A DNA stretch of 64,000 nt from Melaminivora suipulveris (GTDB taxonomy: Bacteria > Pseudomonadota > Gammaproteobacteria > Burkholderiales > Burkholderiaceae_C): positions 3,124,001 to 3,188,000 of the forward strand of contig NZ_CP027667.1 of the NCBI RefSeq assembly GCF_003008575.1, read 5' to 3'. Shown one piece after another: positions 34,013 to 43,898 of the stretch. Positions within the stretch are counted from its first letter, which is position 1; every line of letters begins with the position of its first letter. Under the pieces are notes generated by a model. It saw only the letters and a list, made by a program, of their open reading frames with translations, ran no database searches and had not been told where the DNA came from. The position numbers and the translations under genes were made by a program.

Positions 34013-35875
34013 TCAGCGGCGCTGCAGCAGCCGCTCGGCGCTCAGCGCCTGGGCCAGGCGCGCCTCCAGTGGCAGCGGCTCGCCATGCAGCCGCGCGGCC
34101 AGCAGCTCGCCGCACAGCAGCGCCAGGGTGAGACCGCGCGCGCCCATGGCGGTGCTCACCCACAGGCCGGGCAGCGTCTGGGCGTCGAGCGGGCCGACGA
34201 GGGGCAGGCGGTCCGGCGCGGCGCAGCGCACAGCGGCCCAGGTGCGCACCGGCATGCCCGCGCCCGGCGGCTCGGCAAAGGCGGGCGCGAGGCTTTGCGC
34301 CAAGGCAGGTTGCAGCGCCCGCAGCTTGGCCAGGTTCTCGCTGCGGCCCGCCAGCACATCGGCCGCGCTCACGGGCAGCACGCCACAGTCGCGCTCGAAG
34401 GTCGAGCCCAGCACCCAGCCGGGCGCGCCCTGCGAGGCGGCCAGCGGCACGTGCGGCACTAGGTTGCCGTGGCCGTTGACGGGCTGGGGCGGCCACGGAG
34501 CGTCGCGTGGCGCCTGGGCATACGTGCTCCAGGCGATCTGGCCGCGCAGCAGTTGCAGCGGCAGCGGTGTGCCGGAAACCAAGGCGCTGGCCGGGCCGGC
34601 GCAGACCACGGCCAGCTGACCTCCTTCAGCCAGCGGAGCACCTGCCTCGTCCAGCGCCAGCCACAGATCGCCGTGCCGGTAGAGGCGCGCCACGCGCGCC
34701 AGGCCGCGCCAGGTGATGCCGGGCGTGGCCAGCAGTGCGCGCACCAGTTGCGCGGGGCGCACCCAGCCGCCGCGCGCGTGCCAACAAGCCTGCGTGCCGG
34801 GTCGCAGGTGGCTGCGCGCGAGCTGCTGGGCCGTCGCCGGGCGGCTCCAGTCCAGGCCGGGGCCATCGCTCCAGGCCAGGCGCGGCGGGGATTCGGCATC
34901 GTGCTCCAGCACGCCGGTCTCCTGCCAGTCGGCACCCCGACCGTTGGGCAGCAGGGCCGCCAGGGCTTGCAGCGTGGTGCGCACGCCGGCGCGCGACAGG
35001 CGCGACAACAGGCTGTCGTCGGGCGAGACGTGCGGGGCCAGCACACCGGCCGGCAGGCCCGAGGCGCCGGCCGCCGGCTCGGCCGCAGCGTCCAGCACCG
35101 TCACGCGCCAGCCGCGCCGCGCCAGGCTGGCGGCCACGGCGCTTCCCGCCAGACCGGCGCCGATGACCAGGCAATGACCGGGCACGAGCTGTTGCGCCAG
35201 GGTGGCGTCCGGCAGGGGCGGACGAGTGGGGCGTGGCTGCCAGGCAGGGTCGAAGGTGGCGCGGATGAGGGGCGCGCGCTGCGGTATCCCCGCTGGCGCA
35301 TCCGGCACGAAACCGCAGGCAGACAGCGCCTGGAGGCTTGCCGGGTCAAGATGCGGGGCGACCAGCTCCGTGCCGCGCCGGCAGCAGCGCGCCACGGTCT
35401 TCAGGGCGTCGATGGGGGCCTGGCTCGCGTGCCCGGTCCGGGGCAGGCCCAAGCCGAGGCCATTCCAGAAGACCGTATCGGCCTCCGGCCTTTGCTGGCG
35501 CAGCAGGCTTTGCACATCGCCCACCAGCAGGGTGAGCAACACGCGGCCATCGTCCAGCGATACGCGGTGCACGCCCGGCACCAGACCCCAAAGGTGTTCG
35601 GCCAACTGGCTGGCCAGCGCCGGCTCTGCCGCATCAGGCGGCGCGGCGTGGGGCACGTCATTCTTCTCCACCGGCTGCGCCACGCAGGCGACGTAGTGCA
35701 GCAGGCGCGGACGCGCCTCGTCCGCACGCCAGGCGGCCCAGGTGGCGAGAAACTCGCGCAGCCCTGGTTCCGCGATCAAGTCCAGAATGCGCCACTGCGC
35801 CTGGCCGATCCAGGCGCCGCCCATGCCACTGCAGGCCGCGAAGCCGGCGCCGGCGGGGTCGGTTTTTTCAGCCAC
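34013..35875 (-). CDS. mnmC: MnmC with an intact FAD domain and a decayed methyltransferase domain
   Basis: MnmC makes mnm5s2U at tRNA wobble position 34: its C-terminal FAD domain demodifies cmnm5 and its N-terminal domain methylates. The product is 620 residues. The FAD domain is complete (CLVIGAGLAGSAVAASLARR near residue 236, PAGVLAPHVSPDDS, and STAMGARGLTLALL). The methyltransferase half is not: the ETGFGLGLNFL SAM motif is replaced by LDLIAEPGLREFL, the catalytic DGFSP segment by NGLGLGLPR, and about 45 residues are missing at the N-terminus. The GTG start at 35875 has GGGGAGG upstream and lies 18 bp after the channel gene, with an in-frame stop between. Confidence 0.9.
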   Translation of the reverse strand: MAEKTDPAGAGFAACSGMGGAWIGQAQWRILDLIAEPGLREFLATWAAWRADEARPRLLHYVACVAQPVEKNDVPHAAPPDAAEPALASQLAEHLWGLVPGVHRVSLDDGRVLLTLLVGDVQSLLRQQRPEADTVFWNGLGLGLPRTGHASQAPIDALKTVARCCRRGTELVAPHLDPASLQALSACGFVPDAPAGIPQRAPLIRATFDPAWQPRPTRPPLPDATLAQQLVPGHCLVIGAGLAGSAVAASLARRGWRVTVLDAAAEPAAGASGLPAGVLAPHVSPDDSLLSRLSRAGVRTTLQALAALLPNGRGADWQETGVLEHDAESPPRLAWSDGPGLDWSRPATAQQLARSHLRPGTQACWHARGGWVRPAQLVRALLATPGITWRGLARVARLYRHGDLWLALDEAGAPLAEGGQLAVVCAGPASALVSGTPLPLQLLRGQIAWSTYAQAPRDAPWPPQPVNGHGNLVPHVPLAASQGAPGWVLGSTFERDCGVLPVSAADVLAGRSENLAKLRALQPALAQSLAPAFAEPPGAGMPVRTWAAVRCAAPDRLPLVGPLDAQTLPGLWVSTAMGARGLTLALLCGELLAARLHGEPLPLEARLAQALSAERLLQRR

Positions 35876-35893
35876 GGCACCTCCCCGCGCCCG

Positions 35894-36559
35894 TCATTCC
35901 CAGCGCTGCTGGTAGGAGAAAACCGGCAGCCGCCAATGAAAGCGTATGGCCAGCAGCCGCAGGCCCAGGCCCAGCACGAAGCACACAATGGTGTTGACCT
36001 CGGCGTGCACATCCAGCGAGCGCAGCGCCAGAAACAGCAGGCACACGGCCAGCGAGACGCTGGCGTACAGCTCGCGGCGAAAGACCACCGGCACCTGGTT
36101 GCACAACACGTCGCGCAGGATGCCGCCGCTGATGCCGGTGAGCATGCCTGAGATGACCACCACGAACAGGGGGTAGTCCAGCTCCAGCGCCACGCTGCAG
36201 CCGATCAACGAGAACGCGACCAGCCCCATGCCGTCGAGGACCAAAAAAACGCGCTGCAGCCGGTGCATGTGCCGCGCGACCAGGGTGGTCAGCAGACCCG
36301 CGGCGATGACCAGGAAGACGTACTCGGGGTGCTGCGTCCAGCCGATGGGGTAGTGGCCCAGCACCATGTCGCGCAGCGTGCCGCCGCCCAGGGCGGTGAC
36401 GAAGGCGATGACCGCCACGCCGAAGACGTCCATGTCGCGCCGGCCCGCGGCCAGCGCGCCGGACATCGCCTCAGCCGTGATGGCGACCAGGTAGATCACC
36501 AGCATGGCGCTCCATTGCGAGGGCTGGAGCGACTGCAGCAGGGAGACCGAGGGAAGCAT
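35894..36559 (-). CDS. UPF0126/TRIC-type membrane channel protein
   Basis: Product of 221 residues with seven hydrophobic segments arranged as two internal repeats, each containing a GGG/GGI-type turn (VTALGGGTLRDMVLGHYPIG and GISGGILRDVLCNQVPVV). This is the YicG/UPF0126 pattern, related to trimeric intracellular cation channels; glycine transport has been linked to YicG in Shewanella. The start is 36559. mnmC follows 18 bp downstream on the same strand, so co-transcription is likely. Confidence 0.9.
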   Translation of the reverse strand: MLPSVSLLQSLQPSQWSAMLVIYLVAITAEAMSGALAAGRRDMDVFGVAVIAFVTALGGGTLRDMVLGHYPIGWTQHPEYVFLVIAAGLLTTLVARHMHRLQRVFLVLDGMGLVAFSLIGCSVALELDYPLFVVVISGMLTGISGGILRDVLCNQVPVVFRRELYASVSLAVCLLFLALRSLDVHAEVNTIVCFVLGLGLRLLAIRFHWRLPVFSYQQRWE

Positions 36560-36646
36560 GGGTTGGGGCGCTCGGGCAGCGGGCGCTGCCAGGCTGCGGC
36601 GTGCGGCGCGAAAAAAACGCCGCGCCGACGCGCCAGCGTCAATCAG

Positions 36647-36919
36647 TCAGGCGGCGGGCGGAACGTAGCCAGCCGCGGCGTCCGCGCCGCCGCCGAAGAA
36701 GTGCGCCTCCATCTGCCGCGCCAGGTATTGGCGGGCGCGCGCATCGGCCAGGTTCAGGCGGTTCTCATTCACCAGCATGGTCTGGTGCTTGAGCCAGTCG
36801 CCCCAGGCCTGCTTGCTCACGCTCTCATAGATGCGCTTGCCCAGTTCGCCGGGATAGGGCGGAAAGTCCAGGCCGTCGGCCTCCTTGCCCAGCTTGATGC
36901 ATTGAACGGTGCGTGCCAT
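36647..36919 (-). CDS. yggX: Fe(2+)-trafficking protein YggX
   Basis: Small protein of 90 residues linked to protection of labile iron and FeS repair. It starts [20 protein letters not shown], with the conserved Cys7, and contains [17 protein letters not shown]. The start is 36919. The Gly/Ala-rich C-terminus is as in betaproteobacterial homologues. It stands 87 bp upstream of the channel gene. Confidence 0.95.
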   Translation of the reverse strand: MARTVQCIKLGKEADGLDFPPYPGELGKRIYESVSKQAWGDWLKHQTMLVNENRLNLADARARQYLARQMEAHFFGGGADAAAGYVPPAA

Positions 36920-37138
36920 GTCGTCAGGTCCTTGAAATCGGTTTCAGCCGTCGCGGCGGGCGTGCGGCCGAAATCGTGGATGGGGATGAAGGGGTTTTCG
37001 GCAGTTGCGGCGCCCGCCGCGCCCGTCCGCCGGATCGCCGCGACTGTATCAAGCCTGGGCTTGCGGCCGTGCGCAGTGGGGGCATGGACGGCGCGCTGCG
37101 CTGTGGAGGGCCTTTCGACCGTGGCAGGAACGGGAATT

Positions 37139-37203
37139 CAAGCCAAATCGGCCCTCAGTCGGCGTAAATCAATGACTTTTTGCTATCAAAATAATAGCTA
37201 TCA
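37139..37203 (-). repeat. Interspersed repeat, family A
   Basis: Reverse-orientation copy with AATCGGCCCTCAGTCGGCGT and the arm ATAATAGCTATCA. Its last bases include the TGA of the flavodoxin-like gene at 37201-37203. Confidence 0.85.
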
Positions 37204-37701
37204 ATAGATGCCCATGCCCAACCCAGCCGCCAGCGCCTCGCCCAGCGCCCGGCATTGCGCCAGGTTCTCGGCATCGATCACCTTGGGCGCGGCGATAGCC
37301 TCGGGCGTCTGCGCGTGGGTGCAGACGATGAGCGGCTCGGCGACGGTCTTCAAGCGCCAGCCGGTGGCGATGCGCGCGATCTGCCGCGCCGCGCCCGCGC
37401 CGTCGCTGCCGGCGCAAATCAGGCTGGCGTAGGGCCGTCCCTCGATGCGCGCCAGGGCCGGGTAGTAGCAACGGTCGAAGAAATCCTTGAGCTGCCCGCT
37501 CATGGCCGCCAGGTTCTCGGGCGTGCAAAACAGGTAGCCGTCGGCGGCCAGCACGTCCTCGGGCCCGGCATCCGCCGCGTGCAGCAGCCGCACTTCGCAT
37601 TCGCCATCCGCTGCAGCGCCGGCGCGCGCCGCTTCGGCCATCTGGCGCGTGCCGCCGGTCTGGCTGTGCCAGACGATCAAAAGCGTCTTGCGCGGATTCA
37701 C
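37201..37701 (-). CDS. Flavodoxin-like NAD(P)H-dependent oxidoreductase
   Basis: Predicted FMN-binding protein of 166 residues. The flavodoxin phosphate loop is seen as IVWHSQTGGTRQMAEA, with GYLFCTPENLAAMSGQLKDF for the isoalloxazine loop. The GTG at 37701 overlaps the stop of the CopD-like gene by 4 bp (GTGA); a second GTG one codon upstream is possible. The substrate is unknown, and it resembles the small flavodoxin/WrbA-like quinone reductases. The stop codon falls in a repeat copy. Confidence 0.8.
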   Translation of the reverse strand: MNPRKTLLIVWHSQTGGTRQMAEAARAGAAADGECEVRLLHAADAGPEDVLAADGYLFCTPENLAAMSGQLKDFFDRCYYPALARIEGRPYASLICAGSDGAGAARQIARIATGWRLKTVAEPLIVCTHAQTPEAIAAPKVIDAENLAQCRALGEALAAGLGMGIY

Positions 37702-38150
37702 CACAGCAGCACGACCACCACGATGGCCGTGCCCAGCAGCAGGTTCACGCCGACCCAGGTGCGGATGCGCGCCAGCGCCGCGCCGCCTGCGGCCCAGTCG
37801 CTGGCGGCCACGGCGGTGTCCAGGCGCGACAGCAGTGCCAGGTAGATGTAGGCGTAGATGGCCATCATCACCAGGCCGACGCCGGACATCAGTGTCCAGT
37901 CCCACGGCATGGCAAAGCCCCCGCCCATGCTGACCATGCCGATCATCGCCAGCCCGCTGGTCAGCACCACCACCACGGCGGCGCCCACGGCCGCCAGAAA
38001 GCGCTGCAGCACGCTGTGCATCAGCGGCACGCGCTGCGCCGGCGCCAGCTGCTGCGCGGCCGGGCGCAGGAAGAAGTGGGCGAACACCATGCCGCCCACC
38101 CAGACGATGATGGACAGAACGTGCAGGAGCTTGAGGGCGTTGTAGAGCAT
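37698..38150 (-). CDS. CopD-like integral membrane protein
   Basis: Product of 150 residues with four hydrophobic segments. The first reads LKLLHVLSIIVWVGGMVFAH, with the H and WxGG pattern of CopD/DUF2269-type proteins, and the rest alternates membrane helices with short loops. Members are associated with copper handling or heme-linked redox, but no function is proven. It is coupled to the flavodoxin-like gene by a 4-bp overlap. A GCGGCAG/CTGCCGC hairpin lies just upstream of the start. Confidence 0.78.
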   Translation of the reverse strand: MLYNALKLLHVLSIIVWVGGMVFAHFFLRPAAQQLAPAQRVPLMHSVLQRFLAAVGAAVVVVLTSGLAMIGMVSMGGGFAMPWDWTLMSGVGLVMMAIYAYIYLALLSRLDTAVAASDWAAGGAALARIRTWVGVNLLLGTAIVVVVLLW

Positions 38151-38218
38151 GGCGCGGCAGGAATGTAAAAACTGCCGCGCATTGTGCCCACGCCGCTGCG
38201 CACACCTGGCCGGTGGCC

Positions 38219-39664
38219 TCAGGCCGGGTGCGGGAACAAAAGCGCCAGGGCCAGCGCGCCGGCCGCCGCCACCAGCGCCGCGTTCGCGCAGGCCAGCAGA
38301 AAGCCGAAGCGCACCAGCGCGCCTTCCTCCTCGCGCGAGCCGCGGGCCAGGCCGAGCGCCACCATGGCGATGGGAATCGAGCCCATCGCGGCGTGGCCCG
38401 CGGCGCTGTTTTGCAGCGCCGCCAGCAGCGGCCGCACGCCCTCGGGCAGCAGCGCGATGGCCGGCATGAAGATGGCGTTGCCCCCCAGCGTCGAGCCCGT
38501 CAGGTAGCCCGACAGCGCGCCCAGCAGCGCCACGGCCGGGGCCAGCGCCACGGACGTCAGGCCGGCGAGCGAGTGCATCAGCGCGCCCAGAAACCCGCCC
38601 TTGACCATGATCTGCGACAACGCCAGAAAGCCCGCGATGGTGACCAGGGGCCGCACGGCCCGTGCACGCAGCGCCTGCGCGAGCGGGACGTGCCCTGCGC
38701 CGGGCGCGAGCAGGCCGCGCCGGTGGCGCCACCACACCCAGGTCAGCGCGAGGGCCAGCGCAATGCCTGGTGAGGACAGCGGCTTCCAGACCACCGCATC
38801 GCCCGTCACGCGCCAGCGCTCGTCCACGTGGGTCAGGGCCAGGGTGATCTTGAGCAGCAGCACGCAGCCGATCAGCACCCCATAAGGCTGCGCCGCACGC
38901 GGCCATGCAGCGCCGCGCAAAGCGGGCGCCAGCACGGCCAGCACCACGGCCAGGCCGGCGCCCACGCCCGCCATCTCGGGGCCGGCCGCGCGGCTCAGGG
39001 CCCACAGCACCGCCAGGAACAGCGCGCCGTAGCCCGCCAGCGCCAGCCAGGCACGCGCGCCGCGCGCGCCGGCCCACCACAGCGACAGCGCGGCGGTGGC
39101 GATGAACACCGGGGCGCTGGTGAGTGCCGTATCCGCCGCCAGCGCCTCGGGCTGCAAGCCGACCAGCGACGCGCCGACGACGGTCGCCAGCCCCAGCGTG
39201 CCCCAGGGCATGATGGCCATGCCGACGAGCGCCAGCCGCAGCGCCACTGGCCGCGCCAGCAGTGCCAGCAAGAGCGGCACCGTGGCCACCATGGACACGC
39301 CAAAGCCGGTGAGCGACTCCAGCATGGGCCCCAGGCCCAGCACCACCAGCAAGATCTGGCTGGCGCGCGGCAGGGCCAGCGACTGCACCCACCGGCTGAG
39401 CTGCTGGTTCACGCCCAGCCGCTCGATGGCGATGACGAAGGCCAGGCCCGGAACGATGACGGCGGCGGTGATGGCAAACAGCACGGCGGTGTCCAGCGCT
39501 GCCGCGCGGACCGCCACCGTCTGCATTGGCTGCGCCGCGCCCGCCGCCCACAGCACGAGGGCCACCGCGCAGCCCGCCAGCGCCGCCTGCAGCGGCGGGC
39601 GGCGCAGCACCATCAGCGCCAGCAGGACGAGCAGCAGGGGCGACAGGTGCAACAGCAGCGTCAT
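38219..39664 (-). CDS. L-lactate permease-family transporter
   Basis: Membrane protein of 481 residues with about 13 hydrophobic segments, from the LldP/LctP family. Typical blocks are [19 protein letters not shown] and [18 protein letters not shown]. The ATG at 39664 (MTLLLHLSP) was chosen. At 481 residues it is shorter than E. coli LldP (551). Lactate or glycolate is the expected substrate, but no lactate dehydrogenase is adjacent. Confidence 0.85.
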   Translation of the reverse strand: MTLLLHLSPLLLVLLALMVLRRPPLQAALAGCAVALVLWAAGAAQPMQTVAVRAAALDTAVLFAITAAVIVPGLAFVIAIERLGVNQQLSRWVQSLALPRASQILLVVLGLGPMLESLTGFGVSMVATVPLLLALLARPVALRLALVGMAIMPWGTLGLATVVGASLVGLQPEALAADTALTSAPVFIATAALSLWWAGARGARAWLALAGYGALFLAVLWALSRAAGPEMAGVGAGLAVVLAVLAPALRGAAWPRAAQPYGVLIGCVLLLKITLALTHVDERWRVTGDAVVWKPLSSPGIALALALTWVWWRHRRGLLAPGAGHVPLAQALRARAVRPLVTIAGFLALSQIMVKGGFLGALMHSLAGLTSVALAPAVALLGALSGYLTGSTLGGNAIFMPAIALLPEGVRPLLAALQNSAAGHAAMGSIPIAMVALGLARGSREEEGALVRFGFLLACANAALVAAAGALALALLFPHPA

Positions 39665-39746
39665 GCGGGGCGGGCCTTTTCTCAAACTCGGAACCGGCCC
39701 GGCGGGCGCGGCTGCGCGAGCATACGGCGCGCAGCCGTGTGCTGCG

Positions 39747-42149
39747 TCAGGCCGGCTGCGGCTGCTGCGCGCGCGTGAGGGGCGCGTGCTGCAGCTCGGC
39801 GCGCAACTGCGCCGCGGCCCGCACCATGGCGCGCAGCGCGGCCTCGGTCTCGGGCCAGGCGCGCGTCTTCAGGCCGCAGTCGGGGTTGACCCACAGGTGC
39901 TGTACCGGCACCACGGCCACCGCCTTGCGCAGCAGCGCCAGCATCTCTTGCGTGCCCGGCACGCGCGGCGAGTGGATGTCGTACACCCCCGGCCCGATTT
40001 CGTTGGGGTAGCGAAAGCGCCCGAAGTCGGCCAGCAGCTCCATGTGCGAGCGGCTGGTCTCGATGGTGATCACGTCCGCGTCCAGCGCGGCGATGGCCGG
40101 CAGGATGTCGCCAAACTCGCTGTAGCACATGTGGGTGTGGATCTGCGTGCCATTGCCCACGCCGCTGGCGGCGATGCGGAACGCCCGCGTGGCCCAGTCC
40201 AGGTACTGCTGCCACTGCGCGCGGCGCAGCGGCAGGCCCTCGCGGATGGCCGGCTCGTCGATTTGCACGATGGCGATACCGGCTTTCTCCAGGTCCACCA
40301 CCTCGTCGCGAATCGCCCAGGCGATCTGCTCGCAGGTGCGGCTACGCGGCTGGTCGTCGCGCACGAAGGACCATTGCAGAATGGTCACCGGCCCGGTCAG
40401 CATGCCCTTCATGGGGCGGTCGGTGAGGCTTTGCGCGTACTGCGTCCAGGCCACCGTCATGGGCGCGTCGCGTGCCACGTCGCCGTACAGGATGGGGGGC
40501 TTGACGCAGCGCGAGCCGTAGCTTTGCACCCAGCCGTTTGCCGTGAAGGCAAAGCCCGCCAGCTGCTCGCCGAAGTATTCGACCATGTCGCTCCTCTCGG
40601 CCTCGCCGTGTACCAGTACATCCAGGCCCAGGGCTTCCTGGCGGCGCACCACGTCTTCGATCTCCGCGCGCATCTGTGCCTCGTACTCGGGCGTGGGCAG
40701 CTCGCCGCGCCGGTGCGCGGCCCGCGCGGCGCGGATCTGCGCGGTCTGCGGGAACGAGCCTATTGTTGTGGTGGGCAGCAGCGGCAGCGCGAGGCGCGTG
40801 CGCTGCACCAGCTGGCGCGCGGCAAAGGGCGCGCGGCGCTGGTCGGCGCCGGCCGGTGCCTCGGCCAGGCGGCGGGCGACGTCGGCGCGGTGCACGCGGG
40901 CGCTGGCGCGCCGGCTGGCGACCGCTGCGCGGGCCGCGGCCAGGCGCGGCTCATGCTGCTGCGCGCTGCCGTCCAGCAGGGCGGCGAGCAGGGCCAGTTC
41001 ATCGAGCTTTTCCTCGGCGAAGGCCAGCCACGAGCGCAGCTCATCGTCCAGCCGGTCCTCGCCCGCCAGCGACTGCGGCACGTGCAGCAGCGAGCACGAG
41101 GGCGCCAGCCACAGCGGGCCCGGGTGCTTGGCGGCAATCGGCGCCAGCAGGGCCAGAGCCGCGTCCGGGTCGCAGCGCCAGACGTTGCGCCCATCGACGA
41201 TGCCCACCGACAGCACCTTGTAGCCCGGCAACCAGTCGGCCACGCCGGTCAGCTCCTCGGGGGCGCGCACGGCGTCCACGTGCAGGCCGGCCACGGGCAG
41301 CTGGCAGGCCAGGCGCAGGTTGTCCTGCAGGGGCGAGAAATACGTCGCCAGCAGCACCTGCGGGCCGGCCTTGCCCAGCTGCCAATAGGCGGGCTCGAAG
41401 GCCTGGCTCCAGGCCGCCGGCAGCTCCAGGCCCAGGATGGGCTCGTCGATCTGCACCCACTGCACGCCCAGGTCTTTCAGGCGCGCCAGGATCTGCGCGT
41501 ACACCGGCAGCAGGCGCTCCAGCAGCGCCAGGCGGTCGAAGGGCGCGTCGCCCGCATCCCCCTTGTCCTTGGCCAGCCACAGGAAGGTGAGCGGGCCGAC
41601 GAGCTGGGCCTTCACGGCGTGGCCCAGCGCCTGCGCCTCGCGCACCTCGTCGAACAGGCGCTCGCTGCCCAGGTGGAATTGCGTATCAGCGTGCAGCTCC
41701 GGCACCAAGTAGTGGTAGTTGGTGTCGAACCACTTGGTCATCTCCAGCGCCGCGTGGCCTTGCGAAGCTGCATGGCCGTGCGCGCAGCCGGCGCCGCAGA
41801 CCAGCGGGTCGTGGCCCGTGGTGCCGCGCGCCAGGGCGAAGTAGCACGCCAGCTCGGAGGCACCCGGCGCAAAGCCGAAGCGCGCCGGCTCGCAGCCCAG
41901 CAGCTGGATGTGGTTGGCCATGTGGTCGTAGTAGGCGAAGTCGCCCACGGTGACAAGGCCCAGGCCGGCGTCGCGCTGTGCCTGCCAGTGGCGCGTGCGC
42001 AGTTCGGCGCCCACCGCTTGCAGCGCGGCAGCGTCGATCTCGCCGCGCCAGTGGCGCTCCAGGGCGAATTTCAGTTCGCGCGCCGCGCCCATGCGCGGAA
42101 AGCCCAGCGTATGGGTGAGGACGGGGCGGGGTGGGGTGGCGGTGGTCAC
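39747..42149 (-). CDS. metE: Cobalamin-independent methionine synthase
   Basis: Transfers the methyl group of methyltetrahydropteroyl-triglutamate to homocysteine. The product is 800 residues. The N-terminal barrel begins [20 protein letters not shown]. The C-terminal catalytic barrel shows [48 protein letters not shown] and [10 protein letters not shown] with the zinc ligands, and ends [11 protein letters not shown]. The GTG at 42149 is preceded by AAGGAG. It is transcribed divergently from its regulator metR over 115 bp, the classic arrangement. Confidence 0.97.
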   Translation of the reverse strand: MTTATPPRPVLTHTLGFPRMGAARELKFALERHWRGEIDAAALQAVGAELRTRHWQAQRDAGLGLVTVGDFAYYDHMANHIQLLGCEPARFGFAPGASELACYFALARGTTGHDPLVCGAGCAHGHAASQGHAALEMTKWFDTNYHYLVPELHADTQFHLGSERLFDEVREAQALGHAVKAQLVGPLTFLWLAKDKGDAGDAPFDRLALLERLLPVYAQILARLKDLGVQWVQIDEPILGLELPAAWSQAFEPAYWQLGKAGPQVLLATYFSPLQDNLRLACQLPVAGLHVDAVRAPEELTGVADWLPGYKVLSVGIVDGRNVWRCDPDAALALLAPIAAKHPGPLWLAPSCSLLHVPQSLAGEDRLDDELRSWLAFAEEKLDELALLAALLDGSAQQHEPRLAAARAAVASRRASARVHRADVARRLAEAPAGADQRRAPFAARQLVQRTRLALPLLPTTTIGSFPQTAQIRAARAAHRRGELPTPEYEAQMRAEIEDVVRRQEALGLDVLVHGEAERSDMVEYFGEQLAGFAFTANGWVQSYGSRCVKPPILYGDVARDAPMTVAWTQYAQSLTDRPMKGMLTGPVTILQWSFVRDDQPRSRTCEQIAWAIRDEVVDLEKAGIAIVQIDEPAIREGLPLRRAQWQQYLDWATRAFRIAASGVGNGTQIHTHMCYSEFGDILPAIAALDADVITIETSRSHMELLADFGRFRYPNEIGPGVYDIHSPRVPGTQEMLALLRKAVAVVPVQHLWVNPDCGLKTRAWPETEAALRAMVRAAAQLRAELQHAPLTRAQQPQPA

Positions 42150-42219
42150 GGCGAGGGCTCCTTGGAAGGTGGGAAAGCGGGTGAGAAAGGGACTGCCGCT
42201 ATGGTCCGTCGCCCGCGTT

Positions 42220-42264
42220 TATTATTCAAACGAAAGTTTTGGTAGATCAACTTGAACAATTTCG
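42220..42264. promoter_or_regulatory. Divergent metE/metR control region
   Basis: An AT-rich patch between the two start codons holds TTCAAACGAAAG and the near-palindrome ATCAACTTGAACAATTTCG, with TGAA/TTCA-type half-sites of the kind MetR binds. An exact TGAA-N5-TTCA was not found. Confidence 0.5.
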
Positions 42265-43194
42265 ATGATGCAATCCGTCCTGGAGGTGCGCCACCTGCGC
42301 ACCCTGCAAGCCCTGCGTGACAGCGGCAGCCTGGTGCGCGCGGCGCAGCTCTTGAACCTCACGCAGTCCGCCCTTTCGCACCAGGTGAAGTTGCTGGAGG
42401 AGCGCTACAACGCACCGCTATTCGAGCGCAAATCCGTGCCGCCGCAGTTCAGCGCCGCCGGCGGCCGGCTGCTGGCGCTGGCCGACGCCGTGCTGCCGCA
42501 GATCGAGGCGGCCGAGCGCGACGTGGCGCGGCTGGTGCAGGGCCAGGGCGGGCAGCTGCGCATCGCCGTCGAGTGCCATACCTGTTTTGACTGGCTGATG
42601 CCGGCCATGGACGCCTTTCGCGCCCGCTGGCCCGAGGTGGAGCTGGACATCGTGAGCGGCTTTCACGCCGACCCGGTGGGCCTGCTGCATCAGGGCCGGG
42701 CGGACGTAGCCATCGTCTCCGAGGTGGATGCGGGCGACGCGGCCGCCGTCGATCACCACCCGCTGTTCGCCTTCGAGATCCGCGCCCTGCTGGCGCATGG
42801 CCATGCGCTGCTGGCCAAGCCGTACCTGGAGGCGCAGGATTTTGCCGACCAGACGCTCATCACCTACCCGGTGCCCGACGAGATGCTGGACCTGGTGCGC
42901 CAGGTGCTGGAGCCCGCCGGCGTGCGAGCGCCGCGGCGCACCACTGAACTGACGGTGGCCATGCTGCAACTGGTGGCCAGCGGCCGGGGCGTGGCCGCGC
43001 TGCCCGTGTGGGCGGTGCAGGGCTACCTGGAGCGCGGCTACGTGCAGGCCCGACCCATTGGCGCGCAGGGCCTGCGCGGCGAGCTGCACGCCGCCTGCCT
43101 GCCGCAGCTGTCGGGCAGGCCGTGGCTGCAGGACTTCGTGGCGGTGACGCGCGAGACGAGTTTCGTCACGCTCAAGGGGGTGAAGCTGCTGTGA
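42265..43194 (+). CDS. metR: LysR-type regulator MetR
   Basis: Homocysteine-responsive activator of metE. The product is 309 residues. The winged helix-turn-helix reads LQALRDSGSLVRAAQLLNLT then QSALSHQVKLLEERYNAPLF. The effector domain begins with GQLRIAVECHTCFDWLMPAM, which is typical of MetR. The start is 42265, an ATG directly followed by a second ATG. It is divergent from metE. A repeat copy follows the stop. Confidence 0.94.
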   Translation: MMQSVLEVRHLRTLQALRDSGSLVRAAQLLNLTQSALSHQVKLLEERYNAPLFERKSVPPQFSAAGGRLLALADAVLPQIEAAERDVARLVQGQGGQLRIAVECHTCFDWLMPAMDAFRARWPEVELDIVSGFHADPVGLLHQGRADVAIVSEVDAGDAAAVDHHPLFAFEIRALLAHGHALLAKPYLEAQDFADQTLITYPVPDEMLDLVRQVLEPAGVRAPRRTTELTVAMLQLVASGRGVAALPVWAVQGYLERGYVQARPIGAQGLRGELHAACLPQLSGRPWLQDFVAVTRETSFVTLKGVKLL

Positions 43195-43202
43195 CGCTCA
43201 TC

Positions 43203-43250
43203 ATTCGATAGCTGCTGGCGCTTGCGTGGCAAGCATTAGAGCGATTTTTC
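43203..43250 (+). repeat. Family A repeat, variant form
   Basis: GATAGCTGCTGGCGCTTGCG and GGCAAGCATTAGAGCGATTT form the variant with an internal GCTTGC/GCAAGC hairpin. It lies between metR and the zeta-like toxin gene and may act as a weak stop for both. Confidence 0.65.
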
Positions 43251-43271
43251 GCTGTGTCTCAGGCTCCATCA

Positions 43272-43898
43272 TCAGTGGGCGCCAAGCATGTCTTGCGCCC
43301 AGGCAGGGATTGGATGTGCCAACTCGGTCGCGCCTGCCGCCGTGCACACGGCCACCAGCTGCGGGCCGCCTGCCTCGACCTCGGCGCCGTCATACAGATA
43401 CGCCACATCGACCCGGCGCACCGCCTGCGCCAGCAGCGCCAGCGCGCGCGGGTAGCGTGCCAGGATGCGGTCGGGCGGCACCGGGTGGCCGCCTTCGTGC
43501 ACGCGCCGGGGCACGCGCTCGACCAGGCGCTGCGGCTCGTCCAGCGCCACCACGTGCAGCGCGACGGTGAAGCCGCGGCTGCGGGCGTGGTCGATCAGCT
43601 CCAGCTTGGACGGGTGCGAGAACACCGTCTCGCTGGCGAACGGCGTACGCGCCTCGATCAGCGCGGCGCGGCGCGCGTCGGCCCAGGCGCGGGCGGCCAG
43701 CGAGCGCTCCTGCGCATCAAGGATGTGCTGCAGCTGTGCCTGCTCGTGCAGGTCGGCGTTCACGAATTCCAGTGGCGGGCCCAGGATGCCCTCGCGCACC
43801 AGGGCGCGGTACAGCGTGGACTTGCCCGCGCCGTTGGGCTCGGCCAGCAGGTGGAACCAGCAGGGCGCTGCCTGGGCGCCGCCGGCGGGGCGCGTCAC
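43272..43898 (-). CDS. Zeta-type toxin (P-loop kinase)
   Basis: Product of 208 residues. The Walker A is AEPNGAGKSTLYRAL near residue 20, followed by FVNADLHEQ and the ASETVFSHPSKLELIDHA block that in zeta toxins contacts the UDP-N-acetylglucosamine substrate; the last is LARYPRALALL. Zeta toxins phosphorylate peptidoglycan precursors. It overlaps the upstream small gene by 4 bp (ATGA), so the pair is coupled as in toxin-antitoxin operons. Toxicity is an inference. Confidence 0.85.
   Translation of the reverse strand: MTRPAGGAQAAPCWFHLLAEPNGAGKSTLYRALVREGILGPPLEFVNADLHEQAQLQHILDAQERSLAARAWADARRAALIEARTPFASETVFSHPSKLELIDHARSRGFTVALHVVALDEPQRLVERVPRRVHEGGHPVPPDRILARYPRALALLAQAVRRVDVAYLYDGAEVEAGGPQLVAVCTAAGATELAHPIPAWAQDMLGAH

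Noticed and set aside
39096..42245. Plus-strand open frame of 1049 codons opposite the lactate-permease-like gene and metE
   Set aside because: It spans two convincing minus-strand genes and has no domain. Its length reflects scarcity of stop codons at this GC content.
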